DNA of 64,000 bases, from the NCBI RefSeq assembly GCF_013426205.1, contig NC_089425.1, positions 1,178,001 through 1,242,000 on the forward strand, in the 5' to 3' direction. Positions 55,626 through 64,000 of this stretch are shown here, in pieces. Each line of letters begins with the position of its first letter. Position 1 is the stretch's first letter. The position numbers were made by a program, and so were the translations under genes. The notes under the pieces were generated by a model that saw only the letters and a program-made list of their open reading frames with translations, did not search any database and was not told the DNA's origin. This DNA is from Metarhizium brunneum. Taxonomy: Eukaryota > Ascomycota > Sordariomycetes > Hypocreales > Clavicipitaceae.

Positions 55626-57238
55626 ATGGCTGAACAATTGATCCTCAAGGGCACTTTGGAGGGCCACGTACGTTTTTCCTCCCACTACGCCCTGTCTCCC
55701 GTCGCATTGAAGCAAAGTCTGTGTCGGTTTTGGGACCATCATATGTGCTCCGATTTTTCTATGTCAGCATGGAGAGATGGGACAGGCACAGTTTGCGACG
55801 GTTTTGATTGAAAGCGGAAATACTGACTTGGTACAATAGAATGGCTGGGTCACCTCCTTGGCCACCTCCTTGGAGAAGTATGTGCGATGACTTCTCGGTT
55901 TTCCTTTTTGGCCAACCCTCATCTCGAAGTCGAAACTATATATCGATTCTTAGATGGAACGAAACACTAACGTTGGACACCTTGCAGCCCCAACATGCTC
56001 CTGTCGGCTTCCCGCGACAAGACCTTGATCATCTGGAACCTCACTCGCGATGAGACCCAGTACGGATACCCCAAGCGATCCCTGACGGGCCACTCCCACA
56101 TTGTCTCGGACTGCGTATGTTATTCCCGGCGGACTTGCCATGCTTCGACCTATTGCATAGGGCGATGGGCTATGTGACGGACACTTGGCTGATGCGTTTG
56201 GAACAGGTCATCTCTTCCGATGGTGCTTACGCCCTGTCCGCGTCTTGGGACAAGACCCTCCGCCTGTGGGAGCTCGCCACCGGCACCACCACTCGACGAT
56301 TCGTCGGCCACACCAACGACGTCCTCTCCGTCTCCTTCTCCGCCGACAACCGTCAGATCGTCTCTGGTTCCCGCGACCGAACCATCAAGCTGTGGAACAC
56401 CCTCGGTGACTGCAAGTTCACCATCTCCGAGAAGGGCCACACTGAGTGGGTTTCCTGCGTGCGATTCAGCCCCAACCCCCAGAACCCCGTCATTGTCTCC
56501 TCTGGCTGGGACAAGCTTGTCAAGGTATGTTGTGTGCAGAGTTGTGAAGAATGCTATCCTGGTCAGGGCCAAACGCAAGGAAACCAAAAGACGTACCCCA
56601 TTTCCACATGATGTTTGCAAAATTATCAAGTATTTGCTACTTCAGAGCCTTTTCTGGCCATGAGACAAACTAATCACCTTTGCCTGATTTTCACACGAAA
56701 CCCCTGGTTTTATCGTGGGGGTGCCACACAAAAGCTCATCAATACCTGCGTCTTGGCCCTGGTCGACTAGCACCGGGGATTGCAGCTCGCTAACAAGTGA
56801 TGAAACAAATAGGTCTGGGAACTCTCCAGCTGCAAGCTGCAGACCGACCACATGGGCCACAACGGATACATCAACACCGTCACCATCTCCCCCGACGGCT
56901 CCCTCTGCGCCTCCGGTGGCAAGGACGGCACCACCATGCTCTGGGATCTTAACGAGTCCAAGCACCTGTACTCCCTCAACGCCAACGACGAGATCCACGC
57001 CCTCGTCTTCTCCCCCAACCGATACTGGCTGTGCGCCGCCACCGCCAGCAGCATCATCATCTTCGATCTCGAGAAGAAGTCCAAGGTCGACGAGCTCAAG
57101 CCCGAGTTCACCGCCGTTGGCAAGAAGAGCCGAGAGCCCGAGTGTGTCTCCCTCGCCTGGTCTGGTGACGGCCAGACTCTCTTCGCTGGTTACACTGACA
57201 ACATTATCCGTGCTTGGGGCGTCATGTCGAGGGCATAA
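55626..57238 (+). CDS. CPC2: RACK1/Asc1 homologue Cpc2, 40S-bound WD40 protein
   Basis: Five exons, 55626-55667, 55840-55877, 55988-56114, 56207-56524 and 56813-57238, encode 316 aa, the standard RACK1 length. Seven WD40 blades are visible, for example [125 protein letters not shown] and [12 protein letters not shown]. It binds near the mRNA exit of the 40S subunit, scaffolds signalling kinases and takes part in general amino-acid control. The introns are long for this genome (172, 110, 92 and 288 bp), and the last contains a snoRNA. Codon use is highly biased to C-ending codons, fitting high expression. Confidence 0.96.
56603..56692 (+). ncRNA. snR24: Box C/D snoRNA U24 (snR24), intronic
   Basis: Within intron 4 of CPC2. 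Box C-like ATGATGT lies at 56607-56613. The guide block TATTTGCTACTTCAGA is at 56630-56645, a C'-like ATGAGACA is at 56659-56666, and AATCACC precedes box D CTGA at 56683-56686. Yeast snR24 lies in an intron of ASC1, the CPC2 orthologue, and as I recall it has the same guide block, ATGAGACA and ATCACC in the same order. U24 guides 2'-O-methylation in the large-subunit rRNA. Both the host gene and the guide are therefore conserved. The terminal stem is weak, so the ends are approximate. Confidence 0.8.
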
Positions 57239-57935
57239 ATTTCTTGAAAACTTTCTTCTTCAGCTCCCTTATCTGCTTTGTAACTAAAGACTAGGGCTAA
57301 GAGAACCTAAAAAAAAGAGAGAAAAGAAATACAAGAAATTTTTGGCAAAGAAACGCAGTGTAATGTTTGCGCACGACAAGAGAGAGAGAAAGAGTGCGCG
57401 AGACAAAATGGGAAACAAACGCTTCTGATGAGTGAACCGGGGAGGCAAAGGACAGGGAGGCATCATCGAGTGGAAAGAATGGTAGATCATGGTGGGGCGT
57501 CATATGGCTGGCTTCATCCTCGCTTGGTTTGTAATTTTTTTTTCTCTTATTTGATAGGTGAAGGAAGAAAAAAATTCAAATATCAACGGGGAACAAGAAC
57601 ACAATGAACTCTGTCTGACGAGGCGTACGACGCATTGCTGCTGGTTAGGCAAAGCCTCTGAAGGCGGCATGGGCATGGCATGGCATGTTCTTCCAATAAA
57701 GAACTCGACTTTTTTGAACTTTGCGGAATACTCGTGCGTGAGGTTTCAAAAAAAAGAGTGGTTGATTTTCTAATCTGGTCTATCAAAACAGAGCGTACGT
57801 GATTTTCGAATGTCAACTTTAAAAACAGAGTGCAAGTGATTGTCCAATCTAGTCTGGAAGCGATTTCATAACAGAAAAAGCAAAAGGAAAAAAACAGAAG
57901 AACTTTGTTCCAATACAGTCCGTGGCAGAACATAA
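57239..57935. other. CPC2 3' flank, no gene seen
   Basis: About 700 bp, A/T-rich with purine-rich tracts (57305-57410). It likely contains the CPC2 3' UTR and terminator. No supported coding region. Confidence 0.4.
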
Positions 57936-58038
57936 TTGCCCACAGAGAAGTATACACTACTATACCATAACATTGACATTATAGTATAGAGCGTGATGGC
58001 CAGGCACCATGTCTGGTCAAATACTTCCTGCCTCCCCC
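57936..58038 (+). repeat. Dispersed short repeat, copy E
   Basis: Left block CAGAGAAGTATACACTACTA, then TATAGAGCGTGATGGCCAGGCACC, then GGTCAAATACTTCCTGCCTCCCC. It lies 88 bp beyond the stop codon of the second ankyrin gene. Copy F, in the same orientation, lies just upstream of that gene's start. Confidence 0.65.
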
Positions 58039-58125
58039 TCGGCAGCCGGGTCTCGTCATGTCCCGCATGGCTCTAACCTCTCCTCCCATAATACCCTCGC
58101 CACACCTTCACTTCATGGAGTTTGG

Positions 58126-61092
58126 CTACATCTTGCCAAACAACCATGCCATGTCTTCATCGGAAGTGACGCCTAGCGCATATAATAACTCAGTTAACCC
58201 GTACCGATCGACGATATTGACAGCGGGTTCTGGCGCGTGCAGCAAATGCCAGACAACATGGAAGTAAGATTCAAGTTCGGGGCCGGCCGCAGCCCAAGAC
58301 AATGGCGTCAGGTTGTCTCGGCGCAGCTGAGCCGTCTGCTTATCGCGCATGTCGAGGAGTTTGCTCACGATGTTCTCGTACTTGGCAAATGCGCCCCTCG
58401 ATTCCGACCAGTGGAAGTGGTAACGGTCCCAATCCGGGCCTCCATCAGCCCGATCGAGCAACGTCTGTGCTACGAAGACTTGGCAGCGTAGGGCTATGTA
58501 GAAGGGGGACTCCTTATCCTCGTTGGCGAGCTCGTCGTCCCTGATGCCCAGCATCGCCTTGACGACGAGCTGGTACTGGCGCTTGCGTGCACTCCAACCT
58601 CTCACCCCATGTAAACTCGTTCTATAGCCAAACACTTCATTGAACCGCCCTTTCAACAAGGAGGATAACGTTGGCAACTCTTCCAGTAGACAGCCCTGGG
58701 GCTTGGGGACTCGGCCATTTAGCAGGCCGAGCAGCATCTGTACAGCTTGTGGTTGCAACAATCTGACTGCATAGTACATGCCCACGCAGAGATCCGAGGT
58801 GGCCTCGTCTGTCTTCTTGCTATAATAGTCGAGCAGCAGCTTGACGATGCGCGGTTTATTTTTTTGTATAGCATAGGCCAGTGGTAACTCGGAGAAGGGA
58901 TTTTCGGTTTCCATGCTAACGCCCAGATGCAGTATTTGCTCTACAACACGTTCTCGCGCACATCGAATTGCAGCCGTCAATGGTGTATCTGTTCTGTCGC
59001 GCCATGGAGTAGGGCCTCTCTTGCAGTCGGCGCCGCGCTTGATTAATAGCAATGCAATGTCTTCATGGCCTTGTTCAATGGCCTCCAGTAGTGGCGTGTT
59101 CAAATATTCGGCCGTTTTGTCTATGTTGATATTCGGATGTGAAAGTAGGAGCTCTACCAATGGCGTCGAACCGGATTTGGAGGCCCAGAATAGCGCTGTG
59201 TATCCGTCTTTGTCGGCATAGTTTACACCGGTCCTGCTAGCATGGACTAATTTCGGTGCGAGAAGTCTGGGGAGTTTCTGTGCTAGTAGTACTAGCAATT
59301 CTGAATCCTTGTCCTTGAGGTCTTCTTCCTTGACATGATCCAGTAGCAGATTCACGATCTCAGCTTTTCCCGACTCAGCTGCATAGGCTAGGGGCGTTCT
59401 GTTTTTGTTGCATCTCGAGTGAGCCGTCACGGAATACTCCTCTAGTAATAACCTTGCGATGCTTTCGCGTCCGTACTGAGCAGCAAACGACAGTGGCGTT
59501 CGACCATAGATACCTGGCTTGTCTGCGTGAACACCGGGTTGCGATAGTAGCAGCTTTACCACCGCTGAAGAGCAAAACCTGGCAGCTTTGATCAACGCAC
59601 ACTGATTGCTGCTGGTTCTCGTGCTTGCATCAACATTAGGCCTTGGTAGTAGCAGCTTGACGATGTTTTCGTCACCCGTTGCAACTGCACATAATAGTGG
59701 TTTTGCACAATAGTCATCTTTCCCGCCTCTGTAAAGATCAGGGTTTACCAGTAGCCGTATGACTTCTTCATTCCTCGCTTGAACGGCCTCTGATAGTGGC
59801 GGTTGACCAGAGTCATCTTCATGGGCCGCGTCGACCCCATCCTGAGACAGCAGAAGCTCTACGACTTCTTTACTCCCAGCAGCAGCGGCATACATTAGTG
59901 GTGTTCGATTCTTTTTATCTTTCTGGTTTGCGTTAACCCCATTCTGAGATAGCAGAAGCTCAACGACTTCTTTACTCCCAGCGGCAGCAGCCATTAATAG
60001 CGGCGTTCGACCCTCTTTATCTTTATGGTTTGCCTTGACCCTCCGCTGAGATAGCAGAAGCTTGACGACTTCTTTACTCCCAGCGGCAGCAGCTATTGAT
60101 AGTGGCGTTCGACCCTCTTTATCTTTATGGTTTGCCTTGACCCTCCGCTGAGATAGTAGAAGCTCTACGACTTCTTTACTCCCAGCAGCAGCAGCCTTTG
60201 CTAGTGGTGATTGCCCATTATTATCTGCCTGGTCTACATGGACCCTATGCCGAGATAGGAGAAGCTCTACGACTTCTTTACTCCCAGCAGCAGCAGCCCA
60301 TGATAGTGGTGATTGCCTATAAACATCTCTTCGGCTTGCCTTGACATTCCGATGAGATAGTAGAAGCTCTACGACTTCTTTACTTCCAGCAGCAGCAGCA
60401 TATGATAGTGGAGTTCGATGAGCCGCATCCATCTTATCTATGTGGCGTATTGCTTCACTGCCATGGTTGTCAACGAGCCTTGTGTCGGTATAATGCGGCA
60501 GGAGCCGTCTTGTCAACACCAGGTCATCCTTCCCGGCGGCATACGACAACGGTGTTCTCCTGTATAGGCCTGGTTTAGCGCCATTGACGCCTTCTGCATC
60601 GAGTAAGAGATCAATAAGTCTTTTTTCCTCCCGTTCAATGGCATAAATTAACGGAGTCTGGTATTCGAGAAGAGGGAACCATGAATTTGCATCGACCTCT
60701 TCTCGCTTCAACAGTGCCTCCGTCGCCTTTTCATTCTTTGAAAATATTGCATGGGCCAATGGATTGTTCCGCCGTTGACATATTGGGTTTGCGTCAACAG
60801 CATCATTGGCAAGCATTTTGTACAAAAATGCCAAGTCTAAAGCCCTGGTTTTGTCACTAGTCGTCGCAAGAAGATGTAGGATAGAAATGCCATCCTTCTC
60901 AGTGTGAGCAACATGTCGAGAGCTAACCATTCGTTCAAACGGGGGAATTGCGTATAACAGAGCGAGGAGAGGGCGGGCTGGTAGCAAATCAAGAATGGCT
61001 TGCAGCGTCTCAATAGGCAGTTTGCGTAGTGGACCCGAGATGGTCCACCGGCAATCGTCGAGCGGATCTGGTGTTGAGGTGGTCGGCGACAT
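58126..61092 (-). CDS. F-box-like / ankyrin protein with near-identical tandem repeats
   Basis: Single frame of 988 aa, starting at an ATG at 61092 (the frame is open upstream, but only with a GTG). Residues ~24-52 (LRKLPIETLQAILDLLPARP) resemble an F-box-like motif. From ~residue 65 onward nearly the whole protein is ankyrin repeats, about 20. Six consecutive repeats share AAAAGSKEVVELLLS with an exact 34-residue period and vary mainly at residues just before and after it. The rest are diverged. The C-terminus ends DRYGLTELLYALGVTS...WLFGK. No enzymatic domain is visible. An F-box would link bound targets to an SCF ubiquitin ligase, and this is inference. The gene is tightly bracketed by repeat copies E and F and uses more A/T-ending codons than the core genes, so it may be a mobile or fast-evolving accessory gene. 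Confidence 0.82.
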   Translation of the reverse strand: MSPTTSTPDPLDDCRWTISGPLRKLPIETLQAILDLLPARPLLALLYAIPPFERMVSSRHVAHTEKDGISILHLLATTSDKTRALDLAFLYKMLANDAVDANPICQRRNNPLAHAIFSKNEKATEALLKREEVDANSWFPLLEYQTPLIYAIEREEKRLIDLLLDAEGVNGAKPGLYRRTPLSYAAGKDDLVLTRRLLPHYTDTRLVDNHGSEAIRHIDKMDAAHRTPLSYAAAAGSKEVVELLLSHRNVKASRRDVYRQSPLSWAAAAGSKEVVELLLSRHRVHVDQADNNGQSPLAKAAAAGSKEVVELLLSQRRVKANHKDKEGRTPLSIAAAAGSKEVVKLLLSQRRVKANHKDKEGRTPLLMAAAAGSKEVVELLLSQNGVNANQKDKKNRTPLMYAAAAGSKEVVELLLSQDGVDAAHEDDSGQPPLSEAVQARNEEVIRLLVNPDLYRGGKDDYCAKPLLCAVATGDENIVKLLLPRPNVDASTRTSSNQCALIKAARFCSSAVVKLLLSQPGVHADKPGIYGRTPLSFAAQYGRESIARLLLEEYSVTAHSRCNKNRTPLAYAAESGKAEIVNLLLDHVKEEDLKDKDSELLVLLAQKLPRLLAPKLVHASRTGVNYADKDGYTALFWASKSGSTPLVELLLSHPNINIDKTAEYLNTPLLEAIEQGHEDIALLLIKRGADCKRGPTPWRDRTDTPLTAAIRCARERVVEQILHLGVSMETENPFSELPLAYAIQKNKPRIVKLLLDYYSKKTDEATSDLCVGMYYAVRLLQPQAVQMLLGLLNGRVPKPQGCLLEELPTLSSLLKGRFNEVFGYRTSLHGVRGWSARKRQYQLVVKAMLGIRDDELANEDKESPFYIALRCQVFVAQTLLDRADGGPDWDRYHFHWSESRGAFAKYENIVSKLLDMRDKQTAQLRRDNLTPLSWAAAGPELESYFHVVWHLLHAPEPAVNIVDRYGLTELLYALGVTSDEDMAWLFGKM
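59808..60420 (-). repeat. Six tandem 102-bp ankyrin-coding units
   Basis: The block ACGACTTCTTTACTCCCAGC (plus-strand view) recurs at 59861, 59963, 60065, 60167, 60269 and 60371 (the last with TTCC for TCCC), an exact 102-bp period. Between the third and fourth units more than 50 consecutive bases are identical, including the non-conserved linker. This indicates recent duplication or gene conversion. Confidence 0.9.
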
Positions 61093-61207
61093 GATGTGAG
61101 CTTTGCGACAAGAGGAGGGTCGCACGCTGCGTCGTTCGGATGCCGTAATAACTCAATCTCGGGCAAGCAGGTCTTGCTGCAGACTGTACAGTCTATGGGA
61201 GAATATG

Positions 61208-61297
61208 TTAGCCTATTCAGAAGTATACGCCAACATACTAGATGGTGCGGTAGTTAGGTACCTGATTTGGTAAAATGCTTTGTGCCTCCCAGTGTAT
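61208..61297 (+). repeat. Dispersed short repeat, copy F
   Basis: Left block TTAGCCTATTCAGAAGTATAC, core TGCGGTAGTTAGGTACCTGA, then TTTGGTAAAATGCTTTGTGC and the right end CTCCCAGTGTA. It lies 116 bp upstream of the second ankyrin gene's start codon. Confidence 0.65.
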
Positions 61298-61757
61298 GCT
61301 TGGCTTGACACTTTGTTGGTGGGCAATTAAAAAATAAAGTCGAGTGCAGGTAGGGAGCTTAATATATGTGAACCCAAGGCAGAAGAGCTTGAATGCCAAG
61401 ACATTGATTTCTACCGAGTCCTTCACAGTTTGCTCGGTGATCGCCTTTGTTGCCACTACAGTATGCACAGCTCCTGAACACGCAAGAAACAGAGATGTCG
61501 AAAAAAGGGGTGCGACAGCGGGTCTAAGAGGTGTGAAACTTCTTTATTCATCCTTTGTATAAATTCGCATGGTGTCTAGTCAGCGCCCCCGGTACTGATA
61601 ATGTACATTCTACATACAATCGAGGTGGCCCCTGGCCCTGAATCTGCACCTGGAACCCATGATTCTGCAGAGACATGTCAATGGCAGCACCACACCAACT
61701 CTGCCTGAATAACCTGGAACATGGCGAGTGAGCCGAGTCGCATTCCGGTCTGTGCGC
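61298..61757. other. Intergenic, no gene seen
   Basis: 460 bp between repeat copy F and the stop codon of OST3. No supported coding region. Confidence 0.4.
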
Positions 61758-62934
61758 TCACATGAATGGTGGCAGTGAGAATGGGTAGCTTGAGTTCTTG
61801 ACACGAAAGACGCTGAGCAGGAAGCTATAGATGAAGAACATGGCGGCTCCCCAGACCAGTACAGCAACGGACTGCGACTTGGGGCTGGTCATGCGTGGGA
61901 CCTTGGTGGCAAGTGCGATGGTGCAGAAGCTCAGGATACCGTCTACAAAGACAAGGTTAGATCATGAACTCCACACAATGGAAGAACACTGCCGTCGGAA
62001 CTTACAGATTGCGGCAACAATCTGGACTTCAAGCCCAAGTTGGTTCTGGAACCCACCAGTGAAGTAAGTGATGCCGCCTTTGCCATCTCCCGCGACGTAA
62101 GGGACCTTTCGAATGTGGTTGAACATGTGGCCACTAATGAAGAGCAGAATGGCAATCATGCTGCCAGCAGCCCAGAGATTTCGGTTCTGTATAATAGGAA
62201 GAATATATGGTGACGCAGAGACCATTGCGGTGACGGCGCCAGCCACAAAGGTGAAGAGAGACGCCCATTTCAACCAGTTGATAGGGCGCTTGATCTCAGG
62301 GTGAGGGCGACCAGGAAGATGGCGGGCCAACCAATTTCGGACTTGTTCAGCGGTGGGAGGTCTGCGCAGTTCATTCATTAGCCTACCGTGAACAAAATTC
62401 ACTCCATTCTTATCGTTTCTCACCCAGTGGTAAAGTCATAGCGGATGGGTTCGGCAGAAGCGACGGCGTGGGGTCCTGTCGTAGGAGGGAAAAACATCAA
62501 GACGGGAGCTGTTTGAAGACCGAGCTGCATAAACAGCATGTTAACGCTGTAGACCATGATTTTCAGCCGGCAGCCTTCCATACCGATAAAAAGGTTTCTC
62601 TGCCCTCAGTGAAATCCAAAACACCAAAGAACAGCCGAGACTCTTGTTGCTTATCACCTCGAGCCCAGCTCTGGGCGATCAACTCCCACTCTGGTTTGAA
62701 GTCCCTGCAAAGCTGGCACCCGAATCGAGTGTCCTGGGCCGTCAAGACAATAGCAACGGAATAATCCCGTGGTGTGCTCGTCAGTGACTTGTACGAAACA
62801 TCGTTGAGCTGGAGGGGAGACGAGAGACGGGCGAGACGGTTGAACTTGATGAATCTCTCCTCGGTGGATTGCTCGGTGGCAAATGCACTGGCGACAAGCG
62901 CGCTGGCTGAAGCTAGTAAGGGCAGGAAGCGCAT
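61758..62934 (-). CDS. OST3: Oligosaccharyltransferase gamma subunit Ost3/Ost6
   Basis: Four exons, 62584-62934, 62424-62524, 62006-62361 and 61758-61942, encode 330 aa. A signal peptide (MRFLPLLASASALVASAFA) precedes a lumenal thioredoxin-like domain with the CxxC motif in RFGCQLCRDF and a conserved LGLQTAPVLMFFPPTTGP block, rebuilt across intron 1. Four hydrophobic helices follow: WASLFTFVAGAVTAMVSA, LWAAGSMIAILLFISGHMF, a third near GLEVQIVAAIYGILSFCTIAL, and VAVLVWGAAMFFIYSFLLSVF. HMFNHIRKVPYV between helices 2 and 3 is a family signature. This subunit of the ER oligosaccharyltransferase holds cysteine-containing acceptor sites by mixed disulphides. All introns are short GT-AG introns with matching phases. 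The start at 62934 is chosen because it gives the signal peptide. Confidence 0.93.
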
Positions 62935-63494
62935 TGTGGACAGCAGTGAAACTGTCGTTGTTGCCAATTGGGCTTGTGAGAGAAGCAGTGATTGGGGAGG
63001 GAGTTGAAGCTCACGGAGCTTCGTCTGCAACATGGAACTTGAAGCTGAGGTGTCCTCACAGTGGACTGGTAACGGTGGCTTGGCCAGGAGCTTAGCCACA
63101 GAAGACGCCACACTTCGCCAGCCAGGGTATATGCTGGATTAGTCAGCCATCGCCATGGAGACATCACGTGCACCCCGCTATTTCCGAACAAACGGCTGCG
63201 CGGTTACGCTAGGCTGAAAACAGCAAAATGTTTACTCCTTTTGCGGGATGCCCAAGCAAAACACAGGACCACCCAACAGTTGCCCAAGGCCACCAGCAGC
63301 CAGCTTCATCACCCACCAAGATCGTGGTCGACAACGGCAGACAACTGTATCTGGGGACCGAACCCATATGACAGAGGTTGCACGGGTATTGCAGCCAACG
63401 AGCACACGTTCTTGCGTTCAAAGTCTTCATTTCCCGCGTTTCTCACACCCAGAGAGTCTGGCCTGCCTGGGAGGCCACACAAAATATAGCAACT
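62935..63494. promoter_or_regulatory. Divergent upstream region, OST3 / coiled-coil gene
   Basis: 560 bp between divergent start codons. A CACGTGA-type box (ATCACGTGCA) lies at 63164-63173. No coding region is supported. Confidence 0.4.
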
Positions 63495-64000
63495 ATGGGC
63501 AGCAACTCAAATGAGGTACGGCATTTACTGGCATTTTCTCTCTGCATACTTGGTAGGGGCTGCAAATGCTAACTTGTTCTAGCGCCTGGCGCGCATTCAC
63601 GAACTTGAATTGCTCAGGCAAGATGCCCTGCACAAGACTGAATCCATCACCCGCGACGAAGAAGCTCGACTCTTGCAGTTGCGGCTGTTAACGATGCGAG
63701 ACGAAAATGCCAGTCTACGCGAAAAACTTGGCCAGAAAGACTTCAAGATTAGCACACTTATCAGAGATTCTGATCAAATTAGGATCGACTTAGATGACAG
63801 CAGGCAGATAATTCGTGCCCAAGAGGCACGGCTGAAGAAGCAAGATGTCGACAGGGCCAGCCTCAAGGTATGGCGATACGATGATGGCTGCGAGGCCTCA
63901 GTCACACTCACTGACGTCTTCTAGGCTGAAATCGAAGCATTAAACGGCACAATGCAGGATTCTGGAAAGGCCATGCAAGAGAAATTCGCATTGACGAGGG
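63495..64000 (+). CDS. Coiled-coil protein, 5' part only
   Basis: The gene runs off the window. Exons 63495-63515, 63583-63867 and 63925 to beyond 64000 give MGSNSNE-RLARIHELELLRQ... The visible ~130 residues are almost all heptad-like, with charged and leucine-rich stretches (LLQLRLLTMRDENASLREKL, IRIDLDDSRQIIRAQEARLK), predicting a long coiled coil. Introns are short GT-AG with phase 0 joins (57 bp after the third exon-2 Lys, and 67 bp after the first exon). I do not recognise the family. Long coiled-coil proteins of this kind include spindle-pole, kinetochore and vesicle-tether proteins. The start codon is inferred from the exon 1 splice and good frame agreement. Confidence 0.7.

Noticed and set aside
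1..64000. CRISPR arrays, bacterial operons or prophage
   Set aside because: Spliced eukaryotic genes occur throughout. No regularly spaced direct repeats with unique spacers are seen.

Overview
The window is nuclear DNA of a filamentous ascomycete, most likely a sordariomycete and probably of the order Hypocreales. The evidence is many short introns (about 50-90 bp) with GTRNGT donors and CTRAY-like branch points, a CFEM protein, a PTH11/rhodopsin-type membrane protein, an orphan fungal kinase-like gene, long ankyrin proteins, and conserved housekeeping genes whose closest recognisable families are fungal. Species assignment is inference from gene content, and no database search was possible.

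Layout: 0.5-2.0 kb holds a HAD phosphatase-like gene. 3.1-8.3 kb is an accessory block: a decayed secreted alpha/beta-hydrolase pseudogene on the minus strand, an intact kinase-like gene on the plus strand sitting between its two halves, and a seven-TM-like gene. 9.0-14.6 kb holds a Rad51-paralogue (XRCC2)-like gene, cytochrome c oxidase subunit 7a divergent from mitochondrial ribosomal protein uL22m, and a CFEM membrane protein. 14.6-25.7 kb is gene-poor apart from one 1034-aa ankyrin gene. 25.7-57.2 kb is a conserved core: PRP24, a DHX29/YLR419W-type DEAH helicase, GCN1, RPL19, mitochondrial serine hydroxymethyltransferase, an isochorismatase-like/AlkB/GST triple fusion, TAF8, and CPC2/RACK1 with a U24 (snR24) snoRNA in an intron. 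58.1-61.1 kb is a second, repeat-rich F-box-like/ankyrin gene. 61.7 kb to the end holds OST3 and the start of a coiled-coil gene.

The core genes centre on gene expression: snRNP recycling (Prp24), translation initiation and its stress control (DHX29-like, Gcn1, Rack1/Cpc2, eL19), transcription initiation (Taf8), mitochondrial translation and respiration (uL22m, Cox7a) and N-glycosylation (Ost3). Nothing suggests that they form a functional cluster beyond some shared divergent promoters.

The most unusual structure is a dispersed short repeat (about 75-115 bp, six recognisable copies, all in the same orientation). Pairs of copies bracket the accessory blocks: copies at 3.15 and 8.17 kb around the pseudogene/kinase/seven-TM block, at 15.07 and 25.33 kb around the first ankyrin region, and at 57.94 and 61.21 kb tightly around the second ankyrin gene. 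That gene has six nearly identical 102-bp ankyrin units, the pattern seen in fungal allorecognition/NLR-type repeat proteins. Other points worth a look are a triple-domain fusion whose isochorismatase domain has lost its catalytic cysteine, an XRCC2-like protein with no Walker A loop, and an RPL19 start codon split by an intron.
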